The notes below the pieces were generated by a model that was not told where the DNA came from, ran no database searches, and saw nothing but the letters and a program-made list of their open reading frames with translations. From Morinoia aosen (Eukaryota; Arthropoda; Malacostraca; Amphipoda; Talitridae), in assembly GCA_030386875.1 (NCBI GenBank), contig CM059562.1, positions 69,376,201 to 69,440,200 on the forward strand: DNA of 64,000 nucleotides, in the 5' to 3' direction. This document shows positions 36,621 through 50,049 of the stretch, piece by piece; position 1 is the first letter of the stretch, and every line of letters begins with the position of its first letter. The translations under genes and the position numbers were made by a program.

Positions 36621-38845
36621 GTCCTCAGTTTACAACCATATTATGCATATCTTCAACAAATTTTACAACCAATGTCATAAATTTCTTTATTGCTGCCACC
36701 CTCGTAAAGGTGCCGGCAAAAATCTGCAAGTGTTGCAACAACCCCAATTTATTTTCTGCATAATAAGACGCATCTTTTTTGCAGTTGCCCGGCGTGTTGA
36801 CTTCAAAATATCGCAAAACGTCCGAGCAGCCACGGCTCTCTAAGCACACAGTCGCACCTCAGGCAACGCAACACCTCGCTTGAAATCGTGCGCGGCCTTT
36901 GCAAATTTTATTGATCAGGGCTCCAGAGACGAGACTCAAAATAGCAATTATCTTCGGGAAACAATGGAATTGAGCCATTGACACCTCTTTGAGTTAGCCG
37001 TAGCCCTTGCAGAATTTAAATAATGCTAATGGTCGGTAACATTCACTGATTTGAAGAAGTGGCTGCAAGTTTTAAGCTAGAACCCGGTAAAGAGTCTCTC
37101 AAATGTTACAAGCGAAAGAAATAATACCCAAATTTGACACCATGCGCAAGATATCTAAACTCAGTATGTGAAACTGAGTATCTCAGAGTATGTGAAACTC
37201 AGGAGATTTTGAATGACGTACCTTATGCTGGAAAAAATCGTCAAAGCCACTGTTTTACTTTCTGAAGTCTTTCTCTGTGGCGTAAGCAACTAATTCTCGT
37301 TAATCCAAGCATGGAAATCAGGAGAGTTTTGGAATAAGTCTGGAACTAACGTTCCCTTTACCCTTTTATTCTAGTTAGCTTAAGTTAGCGGATCCATAGG
37401 TACGGCACTTAATTGAACTCGCTTAACAAATTCCAACATTAGAAGTAACCCAATAAATCTCCTAATGATCTTTTATTCATTCAGCTGTGTAAAATTCGAA
37501 ATCTGTGGACTCTGAAATGTGACTGTCTTACAAATAAGTTTGATCTGCCATCAGGTGGCTGGGTGTACCCAGAAACTGACACAACATTCGCCAGAGGAAC
37601 GTCACCAACTCACTAGACTCACCTACAGAAATTTTGTTAGAGCGTACACTGCTGAGGATGATGATGTACGAAACACGGTGAGTTTTCCACGGTTCTCCGT
37701 GAGCTGATGCAAATTATTCACAGGACAGTAATTAAGAAACTTTTCTTCCAGTACTCAATTTCTAAATCTTTTAGTAAACACAAGTTTAATTTTAGTGGTG
37801 GTAACAAACGCCTAATTGAGAACCTTTCTTAACGGCAGTGACAGCGAATGAAATGTGATATTATCCTCATTTACACTGACGCCAAGAAGGATTCCAACTC
37901 AGAATTTATTTGCAGTGCTTTTGGCTATTTATCAGGTCAACTCAAAAATATTTCCCAAAGCAATTTCGCTCAATATCTATATTACTATTGTTGAAATATA
38001 CCGGCACACCAAAATACGGTACACTTGTTATTGAAATGGTAATAACCACCCCGTATCTACTGGAATTTTCCTATGGATTCGGGACAGCGCGGGAAAAGTA
38101 AATCTACATCCAAAGTATTTCACATTAATGGTTACATAACGGACGATAAAAAAGCAGTGTTGTATACTCTAGATGTACCATTTTATTCATTTCTCATTTA
38201 TTTGCCGATTATTGAAATCAGTTAGTATGGTACTTTTAATAAATAATGAATAAGCTGACGCCTGAACCCCCAGAAATTTCCCAGCGAGTCCTGATATCCG
38301 AACTTGCTGTAATGACTTGAAACATGCCTGACGTACTGCCACCTATGGGAAGCACCGTATTGCGAAAGTCGTATTACAAAATATATGAGGGTAAATCAAG
38401 GTAAAATAAAATCAAGATGCTTTTTATGGAAGTAGATCCCGGCAGTCAAAGCACCATTACAACACGAGTTTGAATTCGTACTCCAAGCATAAATCACCCA
38501 ATTGCAATCAATTTTTTTCCTTGTAATCATGGAAATTACTGAGAAATGCATATTGCAACGTACGGATATCTTGATACTTATACCACTGAGCAACGCTAAT
38601 ACTGGGACAACTCGTATCTACTTGGAATTTTGAAATTTGTCTATTTTTGGAAAAAGGGTGTTAAAAAATGAGTGTCGTGTCCTATATCGATACTGTCTCG
38701 TGGATGCAAATGGAACATGCACGAATTGTTAGCATTTCCCGGTAACGAAATTCCGACATACCATTGTCCATGCAGGGCGTTCTAATTACCGCGTGAGATT
38801 TTCAAAAGTCTCCAATGCTTTCCCTCGACGAATAATATCACCGAG
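36621..38845. other. Non-coding stretch, nothing identified
   Basis: AT-rich DNA with short frames only. A small duplication (CTCAGTATGTGAAACTGAG / CTCAGAGTATGTGAAACTCA) is visible near 37158-37202. Confidence 0.5.
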
Positions 38846-38905
38846 TCAACGATAAGCCAAGTGGTTAATCCTCCGCCTTTGAATATAGGTTCTAAACAGT
38901 GTTAT
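38846..38905 (+). repeat. Degraded tRNA-like (SINE head) sequence
   Basis: TAAGCCAAGTGG (38853-38864) resembles an RNA polymerase III A-box. GGTTCTAAAC (38888-38897) resembles a B-box, but the two starts are only 35 bases apart, less than in a tRNA. The intervening GTTAATCCTCCGCCTTTGAA is tRNA-like. It is probably a decayed SINE head or tRNA pseudogene. Confidence 0.35.
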
Positions 38906-39955
38906 TTTTCATATCGGTGTTAGTGAATAATTCCACCATTCAACATATGAGTGCATTTAAAAATTTGCTTTAAAGTTAATTCATCATTAAAAGCTGAATA
39001 AATCGTCGTGCTTTTCATCTTCTTTACGAAACAAAACTAAAAAAACTTATCTTGCATCTATGCGAAATAAATAATTTAGTACCTGTAATCCTAAGTAATC
39101 GCGAAACACTGGTTTTGCAGCTGTGCAATGAGGAACGTACCAAGTAAATAAAAACCTCTAGAATCGTATATCAATGCAAATTATAGAGACCCTGTACCTC
39201 AATGACAAACTCTGATTCACTTTCGTTTAGAGCTGATACATAACTCAAGATATACGGGGTGATAATGAGGCACAGAGCTTCATAAAGATCAATAAACAGA
39301 AGTCATTTTCACACCGTTCACGAGAAATGCGCTGCTATAGATTGCGAGCGTTGTGCTATAAATATATTCATTATTCGGTCTCGCACCAGCAAAAACGTAT
39401 CAATGAAACTGATAACTTCCGACAAAATACCCAGCATTTGCGGGCACCCTGAAAACGAGTTTTTCTCCGATAATAAATTTTGTTCCGCTTAGGAGAGCAA
39501 AACTAGTAATCTGGAACGAATTTGTAGCTATGTGGTATTCAATTTCCCAATGGAGTCCTTTTATCACTGCGAGTAAATTTTTTATGGTAGAATCTACTGA
39601 GTTATGTATCACTAATTTAAAAGGAGTTCCCAGCTGACAGGCATGAGGCAAAAAATCTCTAAATCAATGGGGGACTCACAGATCTATCGTGTTCCTGTAA
39701 GGTACTGGTGAATGAGGACGTTTAACTTTTGAACTGTACACCGAGCGTTCTCATCACATGCAGAAACTGCTAGCCTGCTAGGGGATTTCTAACAATTTTC
39801 TAGGGGATCTTTTATAAAACTGTACGTTTTCTCGGTAATTAAGGAATTATGTCTTTACTGAACGCATGGGTTGACGCAATACAAATTAATTTAATCGGGT
39901 TTGACGGACCTGATAAATGATACTAACAACTGTTATGTTTTAATAGATCCAGTAA
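38906..39955. other. Non-coding stretch, nothing identified
   Basis: AT-rich sequence with no gene or repeat that I can support. Confidence 0.5.
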
Positions 39956-39969
39956 TATTTATGTCTCTA

Positions 39970-40345
39970 GATTAGATTAGATTAATAATTAGTTTAAGCC
40001 TCCCTATCCGCAACAAAGGCGATCCAAAGAGAGGAAAGAACAAGGCAGTATGGAGGCTGGGAGTTAATGGTATGGAGTTAAGGGAACGTGGAATATATGC
40101 AGAAAGGGCACAGAAACAGTAAGATGAGAAAGAAGTCCATGAAACAAGATCAAAGTTGAAGAAGAAAGTAGTAGGTGCTGAAAAACAGCACAGCAGTGAA
40201 CCGAAAAAAGATGGTCCGTAACAAAACAAAAACCTATTCTATTTCAACAAAAATAAAGCCTACCTAACCTTTAGCTCAGGCCCTTACATAGTCCCCCTGG
40301 GAGCGCTAATTCCCATAGATACAATAGTTGTATCCCCTTGAGGGG
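39970..40345 (-). mobile_element. Short retroposon, copy 2, with 14-bp target-site duplication
   Basis: A 376-bp minus-strand element. Its 5' end at 40345 reads CCCCTCAAGGGGATACAACT on the minus strand, and its 3' end is an AATCT/TCTAA tail at 39970-39985. Exact 14-bp direct repeats TATTTATGTCTCTA flank it (39956-39969 and 40346-40359). It matches copy 1 (18208-18573) along its whole length with substitutions and small indels. The minus-strand frame inside it (39972-40229) is not conserved in the other copies. Confidence 0.85.
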
Positions 40346-40359
40346 TATTTATGTCTCTA

Positions 40360-43300
40360 ACGTTCAAAGATACTTAGTTTGTTGATATTACAGGAAACTT
40401 GGCGGCCTGCAGCATACCTACGCGATTCAAATACTGAGTTCAATTGTATTTGTTGAAGTTTACTGGTGAATTATCTTAATCAAAATAAGGATACCTAAAG
40501 AAGGAAGATACGCATACAGTCCACTTGGAAATAATTTTCACAAACGAATTATAACTCTAACTTTAAAAAAATCTCGCGGTCATATTACACCGAGAGGAAC
40601 ATTTGTCATGAACAGTTCACTCTAACAATTTTATATGGCATTACCCTCAGCGGTACGCAAAATTCTGTCGCAAGACCACCTTTCAGATAACCAGTTTTTT
40701 TTACTTTTTTGGCATTTTGCTACTAACCACAGGTCAAAAGCTACTCAAAACCTCACCGAGGACTGGAAACTCTTCTGTAAAAAGGAGAGATAGGAAAAGA
40801 AAGGGATAAAAACGGCTGTTAGGAGAATATAGAACGAAACGATCACGTTTAGTGACATGAGCAATCATTGCATGGTGTCAGGAGCAATTTATTCCTTTCG
40901 CTATTTGCATGGTATTCTGTACGCGCGGTACATTATTTATCTTCCATGAGATGAAAGAGTGTAAGCTCATAGTTCTTGGACTTATAAGCAAAAAGCCATC
41001 AACCAAAACATGTTCGTACAGTGTTTTGGACATTTGGAAATGGATTAGGGTCACATAGTTTCAAGATTGACGTCTCATCGAGCGGCCCTGCCACACTTCG
41101 CCCTCGATTCCAACTCGGTGCTGGTTGTTTCTGCGACCTGATTCCACACAAATGCTGGAACATCTCCACAAGTGCAGCTTATAAACAAATGACTCAAATC
41201 CACCATAGCGGTTGACAAAACCTTGATTACATCCCCCGGATCATTTGAAAATTTGAAGAAGTTTAAACGTCTTTCAAGCCGTAAGGAATTATATGTGTGT
41301 ATAGCTAGAATTTGACCGCAAAGCAACGCTACGCAAGCTTGTCAATCGCCCGAATACAACATGTTGCTTGATTGCCCTCACATGTTGATCGCCCTCACTT
41401 TGAGAGATTCGTCCATAGGCCCACGGCTCTATGGTTCTGAAAGTGACCTATTCCTGTTGGCGCTGCTTAAGCCATTACTGACGAGTGCATTTCCAAACTT
41501 CCAAAATAATTCATGCAGTGAAGGGTTAAGAGCTCTGTCCTCAGGTGCGCTACAGCCGCGGTGCACACTGCAGCACCCACGCTAACGCATAAGTTACTCC
41601 GCTTCCACAGGCTCGAAGTTGGGCAAGCTGCACCCTGCAGGATACTCACGTATGTTATTTCGAGCTATCGTTCGTACGATGCGTATTTCAGACGTATCTT
41701 TTGTACGACTATCTTTCGTGCAAGTACTCCTATCATTTGTGTATTTTCTATCACCTGAACCTGGGAGCTGTAATAAATTGCAACATGTCGTTCATTCACG
41801 AGAGAGCTTGCGAAAGAAAATTAACAACTCACGTTCCAAAAACTCCGTGAGAAAAAGTTCTCGCTATTTTTGCAATCATTTCGCGAAAATTTAGAATAAG
41901 GATCTTTCGCAAAAATATTCATAAAAAAGTAAAATGTGCCAGTACCAACAAAATGCAGTCACTGTAGACCTCCACGTTCTCCCTGAAGCATAAAAATTGA
42001 AAGGTAGTACAACTTGCCGCGTACGTTATTGATCACACGTTAAAAATAATTTTGCGGCACCTAAATGTTCGTTTTTCCACTCCGTCACCCCCATCACGAA
42101 TCATTAATTATCTGCACCGCCAGCACCAAGCGCGACGCGGTAAATTGTGTGCCGATGTAGCATTACTGGCGCGTTCTGAACGCGGGTGCTTCCTTGCAAG
42201 CAATGTACAGCCCCTCATCGAACGAAGGTTGGCTAACATTATGTACTTAGCAAATATCTTTCCTGTGTTTTTAAGTAATCGATTGCTAAATTGGAATATC
42301 TTCGATCAAGTGAAATTCGGTCGTTATTATGTAGTTGTTAGTCAGTTATCTATAGCACGCTTGGTCTGTAACCGTGATTCTCAGACTTTAATAGGAGAGT
42401 ATGGTACATTTCGTTTTCATCAAATATAGGTTCACTTTGCTAACTGCTCTCGTTAAACTAGAACCAATCACGTTTAAATAAAACAGCATCGAAAAAGTTA
42501 CTCTGGGGCGCATTTTAAAGCATATTGCACGAGCCATGCTGTGATAAATTTCTTTCACTTCTGCCACATTTCTATTTCGCAACTGAGATTGGCAACAAAT
42601 AAAGCCAGGACGATATACTGAAGATTGTGCAGAGAATCGCTTTATATTGACTTATTTCATGTACAACTGGCCGGCCTTTGACACATCGATGAAATATACA
42701 GCGGTATTCGACCAGAGAAAAGGAAGCTTCATGCCAGGAATCTCTTACATCAAGGCGTGTGTCATGGATTTGTGGACACACTTGTGTGGCGTTGTCATTT
42801 GCATCTGCAAAGGGAGATGCTCAGCTGAACAGCAACACATTCTCGTACCAACGTGGAATGTTCTTTTGTTAATGAAAAGACTTGCTTTCACTTAATTCCT
42901 TTGTTGCTATTTTCTTAACTTGTATAGCCAGTGAATGCAACTCTTTATCCTGTCAGTGGATTAGAAAAAATATCCTTTTGAAATCCAGCTATTCCTTTAC
43001 CACCGGGTTAAGAAGCAAATTAAGAGTAAACACTAAACCAACCAAAACACGCTTTTGAACAGTTCATTCACCGGCTCCACTTCGATGCAAAGTTTTATGG
43101 CCTGCACTAGCATAACCGTATTACCTCAAAGAACAATGCATGATCATGTTCTCACAAGGTCATCAAATTTAAACAAGCATATAAGGTAAGCTGTAAAATA
43201 TTCCTGCGATAAGAGTTTCTGCATCACACAGACGATGGAGCGATTCGAAAATAACAAAACTATGATGCTATCCGTTGAAACTAAGCGCCTATACTTCAGC

Positions 43301-46300
43301 ATTAAGTTATGGGAATACCGAAGACAAATGCACAATGCAATACTATAAAGAATGAGGAAAAAATTTTGGAAAATTGAATCGCTATGGAAAACTTAATTCC
43401 ACGAAGAAGGGTAGACACCCATGGCCTAAGAAACGTACTCATGAAGCAAGTATGTATGATACGATCGCCATATATATAGCAAAAGTCGTCAAATCGAAGA
43501 GGGAAGTTTTAGAAGAAACGCGCGTGGGACGGAACACACAATGGCCAACATGTGCAGTAACTTTATGACCACCATGAACAGTATCAAAATAAACGATGAG
43601 AATTGTAAGGTTATCTTAGCTGTATAGTTTTGCCGTATGTAAATAAGGTATCTTGCAGGGAACGAGCCGCATTTGTTAGTAGATCGCACTGAAGGTAAGA
43701 AGTTATCGTTATCCAGTCTCAGAATATGCATTAAGCCAATGGTAATGAGGCGGACGTGTAGGAGACCAATGCTCAGCTTAGAGCTTGTTGCCATCCCAAT
43801 GCACAATGCTAAGAAATAAAACATTTTTCGAAAAAAATACATTTTTCGAAAGGAAAATTGTGCTAAAATGGCAAATAATGTACTAGAATTGTTACTTTGA
43901 GAGGAGACTCGGTAGAATTCGTCAGAAATTTGTCCGTGAAACTAGTGACATCGTTTTAAAGAATCGGTGGCTCTCCGCTCGCGACCAAAGGACAATATTT
44001 TTGAGCCTTGGTGCACTACTAGGGATATAATGGCTGGGCGAAAATATACTTAATAGAGTGCTTATTGACAGTGTGCAATTCTACGGGAGGCTACTCCTTA
44101 GCGCTCATACTACTTCTCGTATAAAACTAAAGATGAATTGAAAAAAATTATTTCGAAGATATAATCGGGGGATCACAAAACGATGAAATTTCAAGAAAAC
44201 TCTGCATTTCAATAATATTGTCAGCAAAGGTAAAAATATACAACTAGCATTTTTTCCAACGTAGTTCAAGTATTCTTAATTGGGCAGTATGTGCAGATGT
44301 GAATAACTTTAAAATGAAAGAAAATAGTGCAGACCATGTGGAATTTACGTATAAGATAGAAAATACTGGGAAAATGAAAATGTTTTCATTTCGAATTCCT
44401 AGAATCAAGCTGGAGTTTTCTCATGGTAACCTTGGGCTGAATTAAAAGGATCATCACTATGTGTATACACGAAGGCATGCTGTAAAAAACTTGTCGATAC
44501 AATGAACCCATTACTCCTTCCAGTTCAAACCTATAGCGAGCCTACGAACTTTGAGATGGCGATCTAACAGGCTTCAGATATTGCTGGTATCACAGAGCAT
44601 GCGACGGTGCGATGTCGAACGAACTACACATCAAGTGAGACACACCGCAGCCTCGCAGTCCTTAAAGCACGGTATCGTCTCCAAAAGGAGAGTTGAGGAG
44701 TCCAAAACTCAAATAAAAATTATTAACTTCTATGAAGGGCTAGATGGGTAAAGAGCTGGAGTGCAGATTAGAGAACACTCGACAGATAGTTCGAGCTGCT
44801 CGGACATGACTCAAGAAGAGACATCTAAGACAGCAGCGAGGAGCAGGCATCGAGGTAGAATGGTTCAACATTGCAGCTGTTAACAGTATCAGGTAAGTTC
44901 AGAGGGGCTCATGTTTGTTATAGGCGTGTCCACTGACTCCTGAGACGTAGACCGTGACCCTTTATCAAACAAATGCCGCATACACGTTGAGGGAACTATC
45001 TCCCACAGGCTCGTGAGGTGCACATTCACATGCTGACCGTAGCGTGGAGTTGGGGGGTCGCCTCGCTTCCTTCCGCTGTTCCAGTGGTGTTTCGGAATCA
45101 TTAGGGAGTGTGTTCGATGGCATTTCGCAGTTTTGAGATAGGAAAAAAGGTGAGAGCTGTGTCTCGTTTGTTTGGAGGTTGTGGAGTCCTGTCCATTTGC
45201 AATTTATTACCAACAAAACAATTTTCTATATGTCTTGCAACTACTGTGTTTCCACTATATATATTGATTTTTGTGTTCTTGAGCCTATTTTTCTGCTTTT
45301 GTATATTTTGGGATTTTGCTTCTTAAAGGTGTTCTGGTTTTTAGCATTTTGAATTATTGAAAGAGATTTTGCGTCACTTGAATTGTGAATGAACTTTGCT
45401 CATACTCCTTAAACGTGAAAACTGACGAGGTCCAGCTCCGAGGAGTTAGACCAGTTGTCACTCGTCCTAGACCTGCTCTTCAACTTATTATTTCTTCTAG
45501 GCCAATGACTGTCATTAAAATAAATGCATTAAACTATCCTGTGTGTCCTTACCTGAACACCTCCCTTGAACTGTTTTCTTCCAAGAATTTCTCAAATCTT
45601 TCTACAAGTGATATTTTGCCTACCGAGCGAGCGTTGGGTCACTATAGTAAAGGTTTTCGCATCTGCATTGTTTTGGTATATCAATGGCTCTCTCCTGGCG
45701 TAGCTCTTCGTTAATCTCGTCTTGAAATTCATCTGCAGTATGGTCGTCGACGGCTAATGACACTGGGCAGCACCCGAGTAAAATTTTTATCAGGTCGCCT
45801 CCTCTTCGAGCTCTCGCGGCTCTTCTTTACTCTGCGGGTGCGTGAAGTTGTCAAATGGTCGCGCATTCAAATCTGGTTCCAATGTCGAAGTAAACCCAAT
45901 TTGAAAGTTTTATTTCTCGGCTTCAGGTGTGCATGTAGCCACCTATCCCATCTTTACGCTTGATCTACTGTAACCTAAGAAGCGGACATGTTCCATTGCT
46001 TCACATTGCGAAGCATCAATGCAGCTTACTCGTAACATTCTAGACTTCCTTCGCACACTCCTGAAAAATGATTATGTACGTGCCGTTGTGCAGATGAAAT
46101 CGATTACTAATATTTAGCTTTTTATTGACTAAATAATGAGTACTGAGGACTTTTTTACGTTTCATAACAATAAAATGTGCGAAATCTTCTAAAAAATGTG
46201 CGAAATAAATGTGCGAGCATTTACAAAACGGAAAACTAAGATTAGCTTTATAAGAAAGGTGTAATACGAGCAGACTTTTGCTCATATTGTGAAAATTACG

Positions 46301-47455
46301 CTTGCAGGGAAAATAGCAGAATATACCAAAACTCGTCCCGCGCCAGCAATTAGTTGAAATTGAGACATGCTCAGCCACGACCAATAGCTGATATTTTGTT
46401 CGTCGACGCTGCCAAATAATGCTTTACAAAAACCGATAAGAACGATACGTTAGAAAATGCGCAAAAATCTTCCCAGTGGGCAAACTCTAATGATAGATTA
46501 CTACTCGTTGCTGCAAAATAGCACATTTGTGGACCAATATATTTATTAACCTGAAAATTGTATCAACGGGTACAAGCCTGCTGTTCAATATTGAGAAGTT
46601 TTGCCAAGAAGCTATTAAATCAACAGTAACCTACCAGCTGCAGTATCAGGGAGATCCGAAGTTACTATCGAAAATAATTCCACTAACTGACGGCGGAAGT
46701 CTTCCCTTCAACTACTTAAGACCGTCCAGGCCAAAGTAAGAGCACTGGAACTTAGCGCTGCATGCATGGTGTATCACACACTGAGGCGTCACATCCCAAT
46801 TAGGGCAGATCATGTTGTTATGATCATCTTAAATCATCACCTGCATAACCGAACGATAATCAAATGTGTGATTTTATATATTCAATGATGCCCTGTCCTG
46901 ATTTTTCTGAAATGAGCTTCAGCTGGAATGTATGCGTATGTACAGCGAGTATCTTAGAGAATACATCAGAACTTGAGCTTTCACTGAAACGTCATTTTAC
47001 CTCCTTGCGTAAAAAATGCATTTTCTTGGAACTGATTTAAAATGAGTAATAAATAACTCAAACATGATCGTCATCACAAAAAATACATCGATTTCGAACA
47101 CCACATACTACGAAAGAATAGGTAATTGAGAAAAGCGATGACACAATTACTGTGCAGTCAAACTAGCGTAGCTCAATACCTCAAATTCAATCCAAATTAT
47201 TTTCAGTTCAAGCGTGACGAATTTTGTTTCACAGGAAATCCCACGAACAAATTTGTTGACATTCCAGGTTCTAATTATTCTTGAAGAGGAAAACGTGCTC
47301 GAGAAATACAACCGCTTGAAAACAGAAAAGCTGCAACAAGTGAAGAGTAATTTCAAAACTGCCTGTAGATTATAATTTCTCGGGACACGGGAATCACCGA
47401 GAACTTATGCGTGAGAACGACTGAACGCTTCGAATAACATCTCCAGTTGTAACAT
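40360..47455. other. Long non-coding stretch with scattered unexplained frames
   Basis: No recognisable gene. Frames of 115-125 codons or less (plus 42052-42429, minus 43489-43842, minus 46040-46384, plus 45385-45714) lack domains. A near-ideal plus-strand donor CAG|GTAAGTTC sits at about 44892/44893 and a GC-richer patch at about 41080-41640, but I could not build a phase-consistent gene. A short duplication (ACATTTTTCGAAA) lies at about 43820-43852. Confidence 0.4.
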
Positions 47456-47580
47456 ATAGCTACATCCAAGTTAGTACACCCAAACCATAGCTACATCCAA
47501 GTTAGCTCACCCAAAACATAGCTACATTTAAGTTAGTACACCCAAAGCATAACTACATTTAAGTTAGTACACCCAAAACA
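47456..47580. repeat. 31-bp tandem repeat, 4 copies
   Basis: CTACATCCAAGTTAGTACAC and variants repeat at 31-bp spacing (about 47461, 47492, 47523, 47554). Confidence 0.93.
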
Positions 47581-47639
47581 TACATCGTTACTCCGTTGCT
47601 GAGATACGCGTACAAGTTCACAGGACTGCAGTTATACTG

Positions 47640-47870
47640 TACCTGGTACGGAGTGCGCGCATGCGAACCCCGCCGCCGAGTACCTATACAATTAGAAAGG
47701 TTGGGAGGCGCAGAGTAAGATCGTCTCTCACATTATCGCACCTCCTTAATTTGGAGTCCATTGAAGCCCTACAATGGTGCTTTCAATAGGCCGGCATTTG
47801 TTAGAGCGAGCGTGGAGCTGGTTGCCTGGGTGAGGCGGAGGGCGCCTCTATTCTATTAGGGTAAGTAAGG
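47640..47870 (+). promoter_or_regulatory. GC-rich patch with NRF1-like site and strong donor
   Basis: A GC-rich segment in AT-rich DNA. TGCGCGCATGCG (47654-47665) resembles the NRF-1 site TGCGCATGCGC. The patch ends with AGG|GTAAGTAAG (donor at 47861). The arrangement resembles a TATA-less promoter and untranslated first exon, but no downstream exon was found. Confidence 0.25.
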
Positions 47871-49507
47871 AAATGTTATCGAAATGAGCTGTATTGCTTA
47901 CAAAAGAACGCTCTTTCGAAGGCGTCACGCTGGCTACATTGCCCATACGGGCCGTTTTCTGGGGCTTTTCAAAAAAATCAGCCGTTTAGTCGGTAAAATT
48001 AAAAACAAATGCCTACTAGCGTTGAAATAGTCAAGGGATACCAACACAACGTGAACGGAACATCGAACAAATATTCAAACAACACTATGTAGCTATAATA
48101 TTCAAGTGATGAAACCAAACATGTCCCAAGAACGTCCAAAATTACAACATTTTTTTGTCTACTTTCATAAATCTGCACGTGTTCTGTGTGCACTCATTAT
48201 GATACCAACACAAACATGAATTTTGCTTTCTCACTGCAGTTTCATTTATGCCAGGAAAACTTCTCTCAATTTCTTTATGGGCTTCTGCTGTGCTCTCACT
48301 GGCTAAAACCAAGTTAATAGAATAGATAGACCTGCTGAACTAATTTCATGAGACTTGAGCATGATTTAACGAATAGCATATTGACAATAGCCATATTGTC
48401 ACTTAATAGCATATTGACAATAGCAATAGCAATATTGTGAGTCAATAGCATATTGATTTATCCAGCAGCTGAAAATACACAGCTGAGAAATGCTTAAACA
48501 AAGAATGAACATGACTGATATCCATGCATACAGTGTAGACAACTCAGAGCGCAGCCGGATGTAGCAATGATGATACAAGCTCCGACAATTAGCAGCGCAG
48601 CGCAAACGACTTGAGGCAGTAGTACTCAGTTAAAAATCGCCACTGCATAGCGACGCGTACTGTACGTGTGTTACTCAATGTCAGATTCCACGTTAGCCTT
48701 GGGTGAAGTACCGACTGAGAATATTGTGACTCTAACTTCAATTCTACAATTTATATAAGTTACAGTGTTATATTATGAATGAGAGTTTCTACCACAACCA
48801 CACGCTCGACAAGATGCCTGAATTTTTCTTGACAGCAACTCAATGTAATTTGAAAGGTGAGGATACCTTTTTCATCAGATTACCTCGCTTTAACTACGCA
48901 CAGGAGGGCAAGATGTCACAAAACTCTCAGTAAACAAAACGTCTTTGCTAACCAAATGCGGGCATATAGTAGCTCAAAGTGTTCCCTGTCAGAGCATGCG
49001 AGTCAGTGGGTGTACGGGTGTAAACCATGGCACAGCGTCCTCATTATTGCTCGTTATGCGCCTCATAAATGCAAGCGAATATTATAAACTTAATTTTATT
49101 GTAAAATATTTCAGATTTGATGATTTCGGATTAAATGTCGTATGAATTTTGTGCTTTTAACATACAGCTCCATATTCACACGTACTTCATTTCACAAACT
49201 TTTTGATTTGTACAGTGTCTCGGTATCCCTTATTAAAAGTAGGTTTTCGAATAATTCAACATGCTCGTCCAATCTACTTCCCACATGAAAGCTGACACAA
49301 GCCATTATATGCTCAGCCTAAGCAGTAGTAATTTTGATATTGTTTATTTCACGCCAGTAAATCATCACGATGTAGCAAACGGGATGGTTGAGCAACAAAG
49401 TACAAATTTGCTACTGTTACATGGACCAAAACTCATCCCACGTTTACCCGTAAAACCAAAAAGTCATACTAACATCTCTAAATAAGCATCAGACTACAGA
49501 GAATCTT
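47871..49507. other. Non-coding stretch
   Basis: AT-rich. A cluster of repeated AATAGCATATTGACAATAGC words lies at about 48374-48455. No gene is supported. Confidence 0.5.
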
Positions 49508-49790
49508 GCATGACACATGATTGGAAGCGTAATTAAACAGCACAAATAGCAAAAAAACAGCTACTGTTATACCATGATGAAATGTTTTGATTTAAAAATT
49601 CCTGCATTTACCTGGAGCAGCACAGAGCTCACGTTTCCAATCTCGTGTCATGCGTTATTGGAAGCGTATTTAAACAGGACAAATATCAAAAAACTAGCTA
49701 CTCTCATACCACGATAAAATGTTTTGATTTAAAAATTCCAGCATTTACCTGGAGCAGCACAGAGCTCACGCTTGCATGGGCATATAGCTG
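49508..49790. repeat. 137-bp tandem duplication
   Basis: Two copies (about 49521-49657 and 49658-49790) share TTGGAAGCGT, AAATGTTTTGATTTAAAAAT and ACCTGGAGCAGCACAGAGCT with a handful of substitutions. Confidence 0.93.
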
Positions 49791-49794
49791 GAAG

Positions 49795-50040
49795 GCCGTG
49801 TGTTAGCTTCTGTGCCCTCCCCCAGAGGGGGCGCGGGGGGACTTAGCCCTCTGCATCAAGAGCGATAATGAGTTTTTCAGCTAATGGCTTTTGTAATGAG
49901 GAGCCGCAAAATTGTGTAATCTTGCAGGGTCTTCTATCCATCGGGGGGCGCCCGGCCCAGCAGCGAGCCAGGCCAGCTCTGGCTCGGCTCTGCGAGTTGT
50001 GTCTCTGAGCTTCCTCTGTGACGAGCGTGATCGTGATCGT
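49795..50040 (+). promoter_or_regulatory. GC-rich segment abutting the 51-bp array
   Basis: Contains CCCCCAGAGGGGGCGCGGGG (about 49820), GGGGGGCGCCCGGCCC (about 49941) and a GAGCCAGGCCAGCTCTGGCTC hairpin region (about 49966-49986), then becomes GT-rich toward the array. It could be a promoter or exon flank, but I see no TATA, start or splice evidence that settles it. Confidence 0.25.
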
Positions 50041-50049
50041 AGTCAGTGT

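Noticed and set aside
39972-40229. 85-codon minus-strand frame as a coding gene
   Set aside because: It lies inside retroposon copy 2 and is not kept in the other two copies.
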